From: Gaiellasilicea sp963794385
Lineage (GTDB): Bacteria; Actinomycetota; Thermoleophilia; Gaiellales; Gaiellaceae
NCBI GenBank assembly: GCA_963794385.1
Contig: CAWCDT010000014.1
Coordinates: forward strand, 1-64,000
Length of the DNA stretch: 64,000 nt
Direction of reading: 5' to 3'
Of the stretch, positions 19,969 through 28,088 are shown one piece after another; positions within the stretch are counted from its first letter, which is position 1; the number at the start of each line of letters is the position of its first letter. Position numbers and translations under genes: made by a program. The notes below the pieces were generated by a model. That model was not told where the DNA came from, did not search any database, and saw only the letters and a list, made by a program, of their open reading frames with translations.

Positions 19969-20979
19969 TTACTTCTCTTCAGCGGTGGTGGTGCCGGTCG
20001 CCGCGGGCGGCGGGCTGAAGCCGACGGCGTACGAGACCTTGTCCTCGTAGTCCTTCTTCAGGTCGTCGACCCACTTCGTCATCGCCTCGTTCTTCTTCGT
20101 CTGCTGCAGCTGCTGCTTGATCGATTGCTGGACGTCCTTGAGCGGCGTCACCTTCTTAGCCTGGACGGCGCCGAGCGCCTGGATGATGTGGAAGCCGAAC
20201 TCGGTCTTGACCGGAGGCGAGACCGCCTGCTGCTTCAGCGCGAACGCGGTCTTGTCGAACGGAGCGACCGTCTGGCCCCTCGAGATCGTCAGCTCGCCGC
20301 CGTTCGCCTTCGAGCCGGTGTCCTGCGAATGCTGCTTGGCGAGAGCGGCGAAGTTGGCGCCGTCGTCGAGCTGCGCCTTGAGGTTGTCGGCCTGCGCCTT
20401 CGTCTTGACGAGGATGTGGCGAACCTTGCGGCTCTCCGGCTGGCTGTACTGCGCCTTGTTCTTGGTGTAGTAGTCCTTGATCTGCGCTTCGGTCACCTTC
20501 ACGTCGGTGGTGACCTTCTCGAAGATCTTCTCGGAGACGAGCTGGGCGCGAATGTCGTTGCGCACCTGCGCATCGGAGAGGCCCTGCTCCTTCAGCTGCG
20601 CCTCGTACTTCTTCTGGTCGCCGCCGAAGTACTGCTTCTTGATCTCGGCGAGCCGCGCGTCCACCTGCTTGTCGGTGATCTCGACGTCGAGATCCGAGGC
20701 CTCCTGCTCGAACTGCTCGCGCTGGACGAGGAACTGCACCGCCTGGTTCTTCAGGGTTTGGAACTCCTGCGAGCCCGCCTTCGGGAACTCGCGCTTCTGA
20801 CTCACGTAGCTCTTCTTCGCCTGGTTGATGAGCGCGTCGTAGTCGGTCTTGGCGATCTGCTCGCCGTCGACCACGGCGACGGCGTTCGCCGGCACGTCCT
20901 CGTCGCCGCCGCCGCAGCCGGCGAGCGCGAGCGGAACGAGCGCACAGAAAAGGATGAGAATGCGAGAGATGTTCTTCAT
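19969..20979 (-). CDS. PpiC/PrsA-like peptidyl-prolyl isomerase lipoprotein
   Basis: 336 residues with a lipoprotein signal (ILILFCALVPLALAGC, lipobox LAGC, Cys22). A SurA-N-like helical chaperone region (DYDALINQAKKSY to QIKDYYTKNKAQY) precedes one parvulin domain (KVRHILVKTKAQADNL, FAALAKQHSQD, GGELTISRGQ, FGFHIIQAL) and a helical tail. It should help fold exported proteins at the outer face of the membrane. It lies 43 bases from mfd on the same strand. Confidence 0.88.
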   Translation of the reverse strand: MKNISRILILFCALVPLALAGCGGGDEDVPANAVAVVDGEQIAKTDYDALINQAKKSYVSQKREFPKAGSQEFQTLKNQAVQFLVQREQFEQEASDLDVEITDKQVDARLAEIKKQYFGGDQKKYEAQLKEQGLSDAQVRNDIRAQLVSEKIFEKVTTDVKVTEAQIKDYYTKNKAQYSQPESRKVRHILVKTKAQADNLKAQLDDGANFAALAKQHSQDTGSKANGGELTISRGQTVAPFDKTAFALKQQAVSPPVKTEFGFHIIQALGAVQAKKVTPLKDVQQSIKQQLQQTKKNEAMTKWVDDLKKDYEDKVSYAVGFSPPPAATGTTTAEEK

Positions 20980-21022
20980 GTCAGGATCGAGCTCCAGATA
21001 TAGTCGCGGAAGGACGTCCCGT

Positions 21023-24000
21023 TCAGGCCGCCTGACGGGCTACCACGATAGCATCGACCAGCTCGATTGCCCCCTCAAGGGCCTCTGTGCGCTGCGACAC
21101 CTCTCGTTTGGCCGTCGTGTAGACCGCGGTATCACTCACGTCGCGCAGGGCTCGCAGCTCGGCTGAGCCAAGCACGAGCGGGCCGACGGTCGCCCGGCCG
21201 CCGCGGTAGACAAGGTAGTCGGCCCCGAGCCGCGCCAGCTTCAGCTTCGCCTCCTGGATCGCAAACAGGTGCTCTACCGGCTCCGGAACCGGGCCGTAGC
21301 GGTCCTCGAGCGCGGCGTGCAGCTCGCGCAGCTCGTCGTCGGACTCCGCGAGCGCGAGCCGGCGGTGGATGTCGATCTTGAGCGCCTCCGACGCGACGTA
21401 GCTCGCCGGGACATACGCATCGACCCTCGCATCGACGCGCACCGGCCGCGTGGCGAGGCGACGCTGCCCCTGCAGCTCTGCGACGGCCTCGGCGAGCAGC
21501 TCGACGTAGAGCTCGAAGCCGAGCGCGGCGACGTGGCCGGACTGCTCGGCTCCGAGCAGGTCGCCGGCGCCGCGGATCTCCAGGTCGCGCATCGCGATCT
21601 GGAAGCCGGCGCCGAGCTCGGTGTGGTCGGCGAGAGTCGAGAGGCGCGCCCGTGCCTCGGGCGAGAGCTCGGTCGCGTCGGGATAGAGCAGGTACGCGTG
21701 CGCGGTCACGTCGGACCTGCCGACTCGCCCTCGGATCTGGTAGAGCTGGCTCAGGCCGAGCGCGTCGGCGCGCTCGACGACCAGCGTATTCGCCTGGGGG
21801 ATGTCGATCCCGGACTCGATGATCGTCGTCGAGACGAGCACGTCCGCGTCGTCCCGCAGGAACGCGTGCATCCTCTCCTCGAGCTCGCGCTCCCGCATCT
21901 GCCCATGCGCGACGATGAAGCGCAGCGTCGGGCACAGCTGCTGCAGCTTCTCGGCCGCCTCCTCGATCGTCTCCACCCGGTTGTGGAGATAGAACGCCTG
22001 GCCGCCGCGGGCGACCTCGCGCTCGAGCGCGGTCTTGATCAGCTCTTCGTCGTACTCGCCCACCGTTGTCCGGATCGGCCGGCGCCCCTCCGGCGGCGTC
22101 TCGATGATCGAGATGTCGCGGAGCCCGGAGAGCGACATGTGCAGCGTGCGCGGGATCGGCGTCGCCGACAACGCGAGCACGTCGACCTCGAGCCGGAGGC
22201 TCCGCAGCAGCTCCTTCTGCGCGACGCCGAACCGCTGCTCCTCGTCGAGGATGACGAGGCCGATGTCCTTCGGGATCACGTCGCGCGAGAGGACGCGGTG
22301 CGTGCCGATCAACACTTCGATCTTGCCCTCGGCGAAGTCGCGCAGGATCTGCTTCGTCTCCGAGGCACTGCGGAAGCGCGAGACCATCTCGACGCGCACG
22401 GGGAAGTCGCGGTAGCGCGCCTTGAACGTGTTCCAGTGCTGCTCCGCGAGGATCGTCGTCGGGCAGAGGACGAGCGTCTGCTTACCGTTCACGGCCGCCG
22501 CGAACGCTGCGCGCACGGCGACCTCGGTCTTGCCGAAGCCGACATCGCCGCAGACGAGCCGGTCCATGGGACGCGCAGCCTCCAGGTCCTCCTTGACCGA
22601 CTCGATCGCGCGGGCCTGGTCCTCGGTCTCCCGGTACGGGAACTCGGCCTCGAGCCGCTCCAGCCACTCGTGCTCGAGGTCGTATGGAGTCCCCGGTGCC
22701 TGCTGCCGCTGCGCGTAGAGCGCGATCAGCTCGGTCGCGAGCTCCCGGACCGACTCGCGGGCCCTCGCCTTCAGGTTCTGCCACGCCTTGCCGCCGAGTT
22801 TCGAGAGCGCGGGCGCGCCGCCGTCGGCCCCGATGTACTTTGAGACCTTGCCCAGCTGCTCGTGCGGGACGTAGAGCCGATCCTCGCCGCGGAAGCCGAG
22901 GAAGAGGTAGTCGCGGGTGACGCCCGCGACCTCCTTCGTCTCGAAGCCGAGCAGCTTTCCGACGCCGTGGTCTTCGTGGACGATGAAGTCGCCCGTGCGG
23001 AGGTCGGCGAAGGAGGCGAGGGCGCGGCCGAGCCGCCGGTCGGCGCGAGGCGGCCGCTTCCGGAAGACCTGCGTGTCGGCCAGGAGGACGAGGCCGAGCT
23101 CGCGCCAGACGAAGCCGCGGCGGGCGGGCGAGACGGCGAAGAGGAGCTCGGGCTGCTCAGGAAGGTCGTCGCCGGGCGTGACGACCCGCGCATCGGCTCG
23201 CCTGAGCAGGTTCTCGGTCCGGAGCGCCTCGCCGGCGTGCGGGAAGGCGACGACGACGCGGCTGCCGCCGTTGACGAACCCGTTCAGCTCCGTCTCCGCC
23301 TCCGCGAGGCCGCGCGCCGCGATCGCCGGCCGCTGCGCCTCGAACGAGAACGGCTGGCCCTGCGGGAAGGGGTCGAGCTCGGACGTCCCTGCGAGCGCGA
23401 CCTCCTCGAGCCCTTCTTCGGCCCAGACGCGCCGCACCTCGTCCGGCTGCCAGGTGAAGTCGGGCGCGCGGTCGAGCACGGGGACGAGATCCGTGGGAAT
23501 CTCGACTGCGACGGGGTCGTCCCACTCGTCGGGGAGCGTCGGCTCGACGAGATCGGCCAGCCGCTCCGCTGCCGGGTAGACGACGGCGCGCTCGACCGGA
23601 TGGAGCGCGCGCTGTGTGAAGGGCGAGAACGCGCGGACCTGTTCGATCTCGTCGCCGTAGAAATCGATCCGCAGCGGCTCGCGGCCGGTCGTCGGGAAGA
23701 CGTCGATCAGGCCACCGCGGACGGCGAACTGGCCGCGTTCCTCGGCGCGCTCGACCCGCTCGTACCCGGCGAGCGCGAGCTCCTCGGCGAGGCCGTCGAG
23801 GCCCGGCTCGGAGCCGACCTCGAGCCGGATCGGGTCCGGCCGCGCCGCCGGCGGTGGCGCACCCTCCGCGAGCGCGGTCGCCGAGGCGCAGACGAGGCCG
23901 CCCCGCCCGAGCACGTCGAGCGCCCGCGCCCGCTCGCCGACGAGATGCGGCGGCGGCTCGAGGCCGGAGCCCCAGCGCACGCCGCGGCCGGGGAGGAGCG

Positions 24001-24235
24001 CCACTTGCTCGGGGTCGACGAACCAGCCGGCCGCTTCGGCGGCGTCACGCGCGTCCGCGTCCTCCGGGAGCAGGCAGACGAGCCCTCGCTCGAGGTGCTC
24101 GTGCAGGGTCGCCAGCAGCAACGGCAGGACGGGCTCGGAGACGCGGGCGCGGCTCGGCAGCGAGTCCGCGAACGCCTGCAGGCGCTCGAGCGCGAGCAGC
24201 TCCCTGACGAACGCATGTAGCACCGGACGGTCCAT
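21023..24235 (-). CDS. mfd: Transcription-repair coupling factor Mfd
   Basis: 1070 residues covering the whole family architecture. The N-terminus has a UvrB-like region. The RNA-polymerase-interacting CarD-like domain (GDFIVHEDHGVGKLLGFE) is near residue 420. The translocase motor has Walker A GDVGFGKT around residue 566, the DEEQ box LVILDEEQRFGV, SATPIPRTLHMSL and the TRG region NRVETIEE/IIESGIDIPQANT. A C-terminal D7-like domain follows. Mfd removes stalled RNA polymerase and recruits UvrA. Start ATG 24235; greA is divergent with 51 bases between. Confidence 0.95.
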   Translation of the reverse strand: MDRPVLHAFVRELLALERLQAFADSLPSRARVSEPVLPLLLATLHEHLERGLVCLLPEDADARDAAEAAGWFVDPEQVALLPGRGVRWGSGLEPPPHLVGERARALDVLGRGGLVCASATALAEGAPPPAARPDPIRLEVGSEPGLDGLAEELALAGYERVERAEERGQFAVRGGLIDVFPTTGREPLRIDFYGDEIEQVRAFSPFTQRALHPVERAVVYPAAERLADLVEPTLPDEWDDPVAVEIPTDLVPVLDRAPDFTWQPDEVRRVWAEEGLEEVALAGTSELDPFPQGQPFSFEAQRPAIAARGLAEAETELNGFVNGGSRVVVAFPHAGEALRTENLLRRADARVVTPGDDLPEQPELLFAVSPARRGFVWRELGLVLLADTQVFRKRPPRADRRLGRALASFADLRTGDFIVHEDHGVGKLLGFETKEVAGVTRDYLFLGFRGEDRLYVPHEQLGKVSKYIGADGGAPALSKLGGKAWQNLKARARESVRELATELIALYAQRQQAPGTPYDLEHEWLERLEAEFPYRETEDQARAIESVKEDLEAARPMDRLVCGDVGFGKTEVAVRAAFAAAVNGKQTLVLCPTTILAEQHWNTFKARYRDFPVRVEMVSRFRSASETKQILRDFAEGKIEVLIGTHRVLSRDVIPKDIGLVILDEEQRFGVAQKELLRSLRLEVDVLALSATPIPRTLHMSLSGLRDISIIETPPEGRRPIRTTVGEYDEELIKTALEREVARGGQAFYLHNRVETIEEAAEKLQQLCPTLRFIVAHGQMRERELEERMHAFLRDDADVLVSTTIIESGIDIPQANTLVVERADALGLSQLYQIRGRVGRSDVTAHAYLLYPDATELSPEARARLSTLADHTELGAGFQIAMRDLEIRGAGDLLGAEQSGHVAALGFELYVELLAEAVAELQGQRRLATRPVRVDARVDAYVPASYVASEALKIDIHRRLALAESDDELRELHAALEDRYGPVPEPVEHLFAIQEAKLKLARLGADYLVYRGGRATVGPLVLGSAELRALRDVSDTAVYTTAKREVSQRTEALEGAIELVDAIVVARQAA

Positions 24236-24286
24236 GACGAGAGGCGGGAACGGGGTTCCCGCGCAGCTTCAGTCTACGATGCGCCG
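24236..24286. promoter_or_regulatory. Divergent promoter region between mfd and greA
   Basis: Only 51 bases separate the mfd and greA start codons, so both promoters must lie here or reach into the coding regions. A TACGAT hexamer at about 24276-24281 could serve as a -10 element for greA, but it is very close to the start codon. No convincing -35 element or operator is visible. Confidence 0.35.
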
Positions 24287-24742
24287 ATGGGCGAGCGACT
24301 TGGAGAGTCGATGACTGCGGCACAGCGCGACGCGCTCGCGGCCGAGCTGGCCGAGCTCGAGGGGCCCAAGCGCGCCGAGGTCGTCGAGGCGATCAAGACG
24401 GCACGATCGTTCGGCGACCTCTCGGAGAACTTCGAGTACCACGCCGCGAAGAACGAGCAGGGCCTGCTCGAGCGGCGGATCACGATCCTCCGCCGCCGGG
24501 TCGAGAACGCGGTCATTGTCGAGCACGCAGAGGAAGGCGTCGTCGGCGTGGGCTCTGTCGTCGAGGTCGAGGACGAGCAGGGTGGCCGCTTCGAGGTGGA
24601 GATCTCGAGCGTCGGCGGCGGCGTGTCGACCGACTCGCCGCTCGGCGCTGCGCTCGTCGGGACGAAGGTCGGCGACACCGTGGACGTGCACGCGCCCAGG
24701 GGCGCCTGGAAGGCGCGCGTCGTCTCGGTCCGGAGCGGCTAG
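24287..24742 (+). CDS. greA: Transcription elongation factor GreA
   Basis: 151 residues with an N-terminal coiled-coil hairpin (AELAELEGPKRAEVVEAIKT) whose tip carries the acidic GDLSENFEYHAAKNEQG signature that enters the RNA polymerase secondary channel. A C-terminal FKBP-like domain (VVGVGSVVEVEDEQGG to DSPLGAALVGTKVGD) follows. It rescues backtracked polymerase, a role related to that of the divergent mfd gene. ATG 24311 (MTAAQRDAL) is an alternative start. Confidence 0.93.
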   Translation: MGERLGESMTAAQRDALAAELAELEGPKRAEVVEAIKTARSFGDLSENFEYHAAKNEQGLLERRITILRRRVENAVIVEHAEEGVVGVGSVVEVEDEQGGRFEVEISSVGGGVSTDSPLGAALVGTKVGDTVDVHAPRGAWKARVVSVRSG

Positions 24743-24744
24743 CC

Positions 24745-25101
24745 GTGGAGCACCTCCCGCGGCGGCTGCTGCACGCGGAGGGTGCGGTCGTGTTCCTCGC
24801 GGCGACGCTCCTCTACTTCCACGGCGACCACCCCTGGTGGCTGTACCTCGTGCTCGCGCTCGCGCCCGACCTCTCGATGCTCGGCTACCTGGCCGGGCCG
24901 CGCGCGGGCGCCGCCGCCTACGACAGCGTGCACACGTACGTCCTTCCCGTCGCCCTGGCGGCGCTCGGTGTCGTCTCGGACGTCGGCACGCTCACGGCCG
25001 TCGGACTCGTCTGGATCGCCCACATCGGCGTCGACCGTGCCGTCGGCTACGGGCTCAAGTACCCGAGCGGCTTCAAGGACACGCACCTCCAGCGGGTCTA
25101 G
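24745..25101 (+). CDS. DUF4260 family membrane protein
   Basis: 118 residues from GTG 24745, two bases after the greA stop. It has hydrophobic segments (GAVVFLAATLLYF; WWLYLVLALAPDLSMLGYLAG; YVLPVALAALGVVSDVGTL) and ends with HIGVDRAVGYGLKYPSGFKDTHLQ, the signature I associate with DUF4260. It is an integral membrane protein of unknown role and may be co-transcribed with greA. It converges on the small ORF at 25098-25202, overlapping it by four bases. Confidence 0.8.
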   Translation: MEHLPRRLLHAEGAVVFLAATLLYFHGDHPWWLYLVLALAPDLSMLGYLAGPRAGAAAYDSVHTYVLPVALAALGVVSDVGTLTAVGLVWIAHIGVDRAVGYGLKYPSGFKDTHLQRV

Positions 25102-25202
25102 CGCTGGAGCTCCGACGGCAGTGCCACACGCTTGAGCTCTTCGGCGCTGTAACCGTCGACCTCCCCGGCGCGCCACGACTCGAGGAAGTCGTCCCAGTTC
25201 AA
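25098..25202 (-). CDS. Possible 34-residue small protein coupled to pth
   Basis: A short frame starts with TTG 25202 that overlaps the pth stop as TTGA and ends with TAG at 25098. The product reads NWDDFLESWRAGEVDGYSAE, then ELKRVALPSELQR: acidic then amphipathic, with ordinary codon use and no low complexity. The coupling geometry matches other junctions in this genome. It is too short for homology to be judged by eye and could be spurious. Confidence 0.4.
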   Translation of the reverse strand: MNWDDFLESWRAGEVDGYSAEELKRVALPSELQR

Positions 25203-25792
25203 TTGAACCGGCGTTGGGCCTCGTCGAGCCCGTCGCGGGCAAGCGTCTCGACGGCGTCCGCGGCGCGTGCCACGAGCGCTTCGGCGTCGTCCTCGGGCTC
25301 GAACGGGCTGAGCACGTAGTCCGCGACGGGACGCGGATCGCCGCGGCCGGGGCGGCCGACACCGATGCGGGCGCGCAGGAAATCGGCCGAGCCGAACGAC
25401 TGCTGGATCGAGCGGAGCCCGTTGTGCCCCGCGAGCCCGCCGCCGAGGCGCAGCTGCAGCCGGCCGTGCTCGAGGTCGACGTCGTCGTGGACGACGGCGA
25501 TCGACTCGAGCGGCACCTTGAAGAAACGCGCCGCGGCGCCGAGCGAGCTCCCGGAGAGATTCATGTACGTCTCCGGCTTCAGCAGCGCGAGCCGCAGCTG
25601 GTCGAGGCGGACCTCGGCGAGCTGCCCCGAGAACTTGGAGCGAAACGAGCCGTCGTGCCGGCGGGCGAGCTCGTCGACGACCATCCAGCCGGCGTTGTGC
25701 CGGTCCTGCGCGTGCTCGCGGCCCGGGTTGCCGAGCCCGACGACGAGCAGGTCGAGCGTCGAGGCCGTCTCGCCCCGACGGAAGAGGCGCAT
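25199..25792 (-). CDS. pth: Peptidyl-tRNA hydrolase
   Basis: 197 residues with the Pth motifs in order: LVVGLGNPGREHAQDRHNAGW (catalytic His in RHNAG), LLKPETYMNLSG, VVHDDVDLEHG (catalytic Asp) and GGLAGHNGLRSI. It releases peptides from prematurely dropped peptidyl-tRNA. The start overlaps the rplY stop (TAATG), the usual rplY-pth pairing of actinobacteria. A short N-terminal extension (MRLFRRGETAST) precedes the core. Confidence 0.93.
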   Translation of the reverse strand: MRLFRRGETASTLDLLVVGLGNPGREHAQDRHNAGWMVVDELARRHDGSFRSKFSGQLAEVRLDQLRLALLKPETYMNLSGSSLGAAARFFKVPLESIAVVHDDVDLEHGRLQLRLGGGLAGHNGLRSIQQSFGSADFLRARIGVGRPGRGDPRPVADYVLSPFEPEDDAEALVARAADAVETLARDGLDEAQRRFN

Positions 25793-26496
25793 TACTCCTG
25801 AGAGTCGGTGCCGGACTCGGCCTGCGCTTCGCCCTCGGGCGCCTCGCCCTCGGCCTCGCCCTCCGGTGCTTCCTCGCCCTCGGCCAGTTCCTCCTCGCCC
25901 TCCTCGGGCTCGGGCTCGACCTCGACGATCGGGGCGGAGATGTTGGCGATCACCGTCTCGTGCGGGTCGTCGAGGAACGTGACGCCCTCGATCGCAGCGA
26001 TGTCCTCGAGTCGGAGCGTGTCGCCCATCTCCATGCGGCTGACATCCGCATCGATCGACTCGGGCACCTCCATCGGCAGCGCCTCGACGTTGACGGTCGA
26101 TCCGGGCTGCGAGAGCACGCCGCCCTCCTTGAGGCCGGGCGCGTCCTCAGCGCCGATGAGACGGACCGTGACGGTCGCCTGGATCGGCTGGTCGAGCCGC
26201 ACTTCCTGCAGGTCGATGTGGCGGACGGTGCCGCGAATCGGATCGCGCTGGTAATCCTTGAGGATCGACGGGTGCACCGTCGTCTGGCCGTCGAGCACGA
26301 CGTCGAGCACTGCGTGCAGACCGGACGAGCCGGTCAGCGCGCTGCGCAGCCTGCGCTCGTCGACCGCGATCGAGCGAGTCGCCGTCTTTCCGTAGAGCAC
26401 GCCGGGGATGAGCCCCTGCTTGCGCAGGCGCCGCGACTCGGGCGAGCCGAGCCGTTCACGTACCGTCACTTCCAGGCGAAATCTCTCTCCGGCCAC
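25792..26496 (-). CDS. rplY: Ribosomal protein bL25, CTC (long) form
   Basis: 234 residues from GTG 26496. The 5S rRNA-binding L25 domain spans about residues 5-95 (RKQGLIPGVLYGK, TVHPSILKDYQRDPIRG, VRHIDLQEV). The TL5/CTC beta domain spans about 95-185 (PGLKEGGVLSQPGSTVNVEA, RLEDIAAIEGVTFLDDP). The last 45 residues are an acidic repeat of EGEA/EPEEGEE units. The long form binds 5S rRNA and is also described as a general stress protein in Gram-positive bacteria. Confidence 0.93.
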   Translation of the reverse strand: MAGERFRLEVTVRERLGSPESRRLRKQGLIPGVLYGKTATRSIAVDERRLRSALTGSSGLHAVLDVVLDGQTTVHPSILKDYQRDPIRGTVRHIDLQEVRLDQPIQATVTVRLIGAEDAPGLKEGGVLSQPGSTVNVEALPMEVPESIDADVSRMEMGDTLRLEDIAAIEGVTFLDDPHETVIANISAPIVEVEPEPEEGEEELAEGEEAPEGEAEGEAPEGEAQAESGTDSQE

Positions 26497-26517
26497 GGCG
26501 GCGGATTGTAGCGAACG

Positions 26518-26540
26518 CCAAGTAACAGTCTGTTACTTGG
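26518..26540. repeat. 23-bp palindrome, copy 1 (arms CCAAGTAACA / TGTTACTTGG)
   Basis: Two perfect 10-base arms are separated by GTC between the rplY start and the stop of the next upstream minus-strand gene. An identical copy lies at 47304-47326, and I found no third copy in this window. The sequence is AT-rich in a very GC-rich genome. On the minus strand it would form a hairpin about 20 bases upstream of rplY; no T-run follows, so it is a poor intrinsic terminator. It could be an operator or a dispersed repeat. Confidence 0.75.
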
Positions 26541-26542
26541 GC

Positions 26543-26716
26543 TCAGGTGACGTGGAGGTCGATGCCGAGGAAGAGGAGCGGCCAGAGCACGATCGCCAGC
26601 ACGGCCGACAGGACCCGCTTCACCGTCTCGAGGTTGTCGAGGTACTCCTTCGAGGCGGCGACGAAGATGCCGATGACGACGTAGATCAGCCCAAACAGCC
26701 GGGACCGCAGCAGCAT
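26543..26716 (-). CDS. 57-residue small membrane protein
   Basis: From ATG 26716 the product has two hydrophobic segments (LFGLIYVVIGIFVAAS and LSAVLAIVLWPLLFLGIDL) joined by a charged loop (KEYLDNLETVKR), giving a small helical-hairpin membrane protein. The longer open frame upstream is arginine-rich and unconvincing. It is transcribed toward rplY. Function unknown. Confidence 0.6.
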   Translation of the reverse strand: MLLRSRLFGLIYVVIGIFVAASKEYLDNLETVKRVLSAVLAIVLWPLLFLGIDLHVT

Positions 26717-26887
26717 GGCGAGCCTGTTCCCGCCCGCCCGAAAGTCATGCGTCCGTGATCCGGCACGACCCTCGGAGTTGCAGGCGGTTTCAGCGGCTCG
26801 GCGCCGGGAAAGGTCCCGGCCACGTTGCACGAATGCCACGAATCGGGGGTCTAGAAGAATGGCAAGCATCCAGAGGTTCTCGTCGCA
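26717..26887. other. Divergent intergenic region with one strong hairpin
   Basis: 171 bases between two divergent small genes. A perfect 7-bp hairpin (GCCGGGA, loop AAGG, TCCCGGC) spans 26803-26820. I looked for a tRNA cloverleaf around 26740-26830 and could not fold one. It presumably holds two promoters, but no clear -10/-35 pair stands out. Confidence 0.4.
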
Positions 26888-27328
26888 GTGATCGACTACG
26901 CGGAGCGGTTGTCCGAGATGGCCGACGCGGCAGAGGGGAAGCACCCGCAGAGGGCGGGTCACACGACGCGTTGGCTGCTGCTTCCAGCGTCCGGGGCGGC
27001 GCTCTACGCGCTCGTGAAGAGCGACACCTTCTCGCGCCAGGCCAAGGGAGTCATGGACGAGGCGAAGGCGCGGGCGTCCGAGCTGCCGGACGATCTGATG
27101 GCGCGAGTCCGCCAGACGTCCGTGCAGTCGTCGAGCCAGAACGGCGGCCAGCGGAGCCGTTCGTCCGCGCCGCGGCGGAAGACGACGTCCGCGAGCAAGA
27201 CGCGCTCGCGGCGCAAGACGTCGTGGCGGCCTCACGGTGAGGTAACGGAGCGAGCTGCTACGAGAACTCAGCGCGGAGCTCAGCCAGGCGCGCGCGTAGG
27301 TCGGTGCAGGTTTCCTCGATTGCGATGA
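26888..27328 (+). CDS. Small protein of unknown function with basic Ser/Arg-rich tail
   Basis: Up to 146 residues from GTG 26888. The first 80 residues look like a real protein (MIDYAERLSEMADAAEG, TTRWLLLPASGAALYAL, SDTFSRQAKGVMDEAKARAS). After about residue 85 it becomes a low-complexity Ser/Arg/Lys tail (RSRSSAPRRKTTSASKTR), and beyond base 27240 the codon use deteriorates, so the true end may be earlier through another single-base error. One weak hydrophobic stretch could be a membrane anchor. Confidence 0.5.
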   Translation: MIDYAERLSEMADAAEGKHPQRAGHTTRWLLLPASGAALYALVKSDTFSRQAKGVMDEAKARASELPDDLMARVRQTSVQSSSQNGGQRSRSSAPRRKTTSASKTRSRRKTSWRPHGEVTERAATRTQRGAQPGARVGRCRFPRLR

Positions 27329-27428
27329 GGATGTGGGCGGGGAGAGGGGGCTGCTGGGCGCGTGCGGCCTCGAGAGCCCGCACGCAGGTCTTCAGCATCT
27401 CGGACAGTGCGACTTTGTCGGACTCCAC
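27258..27428 (-). CDS. Short helical protein of unknown function
   Basis: About 56 residues from GTG 27428 (VESDKVALSEMLKTCVRALE, then PPLPAHILIAIEETCTDLRA). It is predicted to be helical, with two Cys. The frame extends upstream to 27524 but those residues lack this character. Its 5' region overlaps shadows of the neighbouring frameshifted gene, and its 3' end overlaps the tail of the convergent ORF. Weak but plausible. Confidence 0.35.
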   Translation of the reverse strand: MESDKVALSEMLKTCVRALEAARAQQPPLPAHILIAIEETCTDLRARLAELRAEFS

Positions 27429-27483
27429 AGCTTTCGTCTGGCCGCATTCCGCGCGGGCGAAACGGTGTCGACAAGGAGTCGGG

Positions 27484-27811
27484 TTAGAGCTCCCGACGTG
27501 GGTCGGTCGCGGCCGCGATGACACCGCCGATCGCGGTCTTCTCCACTGTCGCGTACCGCCCGTTCGATTGTAATGACGTCTTCGATCTCGAGGATCTCGT
27601 GGCCGGGCGCGATCGCAAACCAGGTCGGGACGCTGCGGACGCTTTCGTACTCGTCAGCGGAGAGCTCGATCTGGGTGGCACAGTCCGTGTCCGAGCACTC
27701 GCAGACGAAGCTGATCGGGGCGTCGGCTGCGAACTCGATCGCCACCCTCTCGACACGCTCGTTCACCTCGCGGAAGAGCCCCTGATTCCTGGCCAGACGG
27801 ACCAGCCGCAC
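27484..27811 (-). pseudogene. Frameshifted small Cys-motif protein
   Basis: The first frame, from GTG or ATG near 27811, reads NQGLFREVNERVERVAIEF and FVCECSDTDCATQIELSADE, with a CxCx4C cluster, then SVPTWFAIAPGHEILEIED. After about 27575 the family-like ending continues in the neighbouring frame (NGRYATVEKTAIGGVIAAAT, then DPRREL and a stop at 27484). Joined, this is about 108 residues of a small family I associate with this bacterial group: an N-terminal helix, a Cys-rich hairpin and an RYxxVEK motif. The single-base break may be a sequencing indel or decay within this island. Confidence 0.5.
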
Positions 27812-28088
27812 ATCGGTCGTCGGAGGGCATGGCTACCTTCCTCAACTGACCTCAAGTGGCTGAAGCCTGGGCCGCGGGAAGCACACCGCAAGTCGACGCG
27901 GGTTCGGAAGCCGAACGGCTACCCCTCCGTAAACCACAGCGTAGCTCGAATGCCGAACCAGCGACAGAGCGGAAACGATTGGAAGAGCTGGTTCACGACA
28001 CGGCCATCTCCGGGATCGCCCACGGCTTGCCCAGGCGGGTCAGGTGCTGCGAGATCGGCTGAATGTCACCTGAGGCGGGTAGAACTTT
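27812..28088. other. Intergenic stretch, no gene seen
   Basis: About 280 bases, visibly less GC-rich than the flanks, with short ORFs in several frames but none with protein-like composition. I see no RNA gene, insertion-sequence end or clear terminator in it. Confidence 0.4.

Noticed and set aside
26717..26887. Possible tRNA or attachment site in the divergent gap
   Set aside because: No cloverleaf, no T-loop GTTCGA-type sequence and no repeated att core could be found; only one short hairpin is present.
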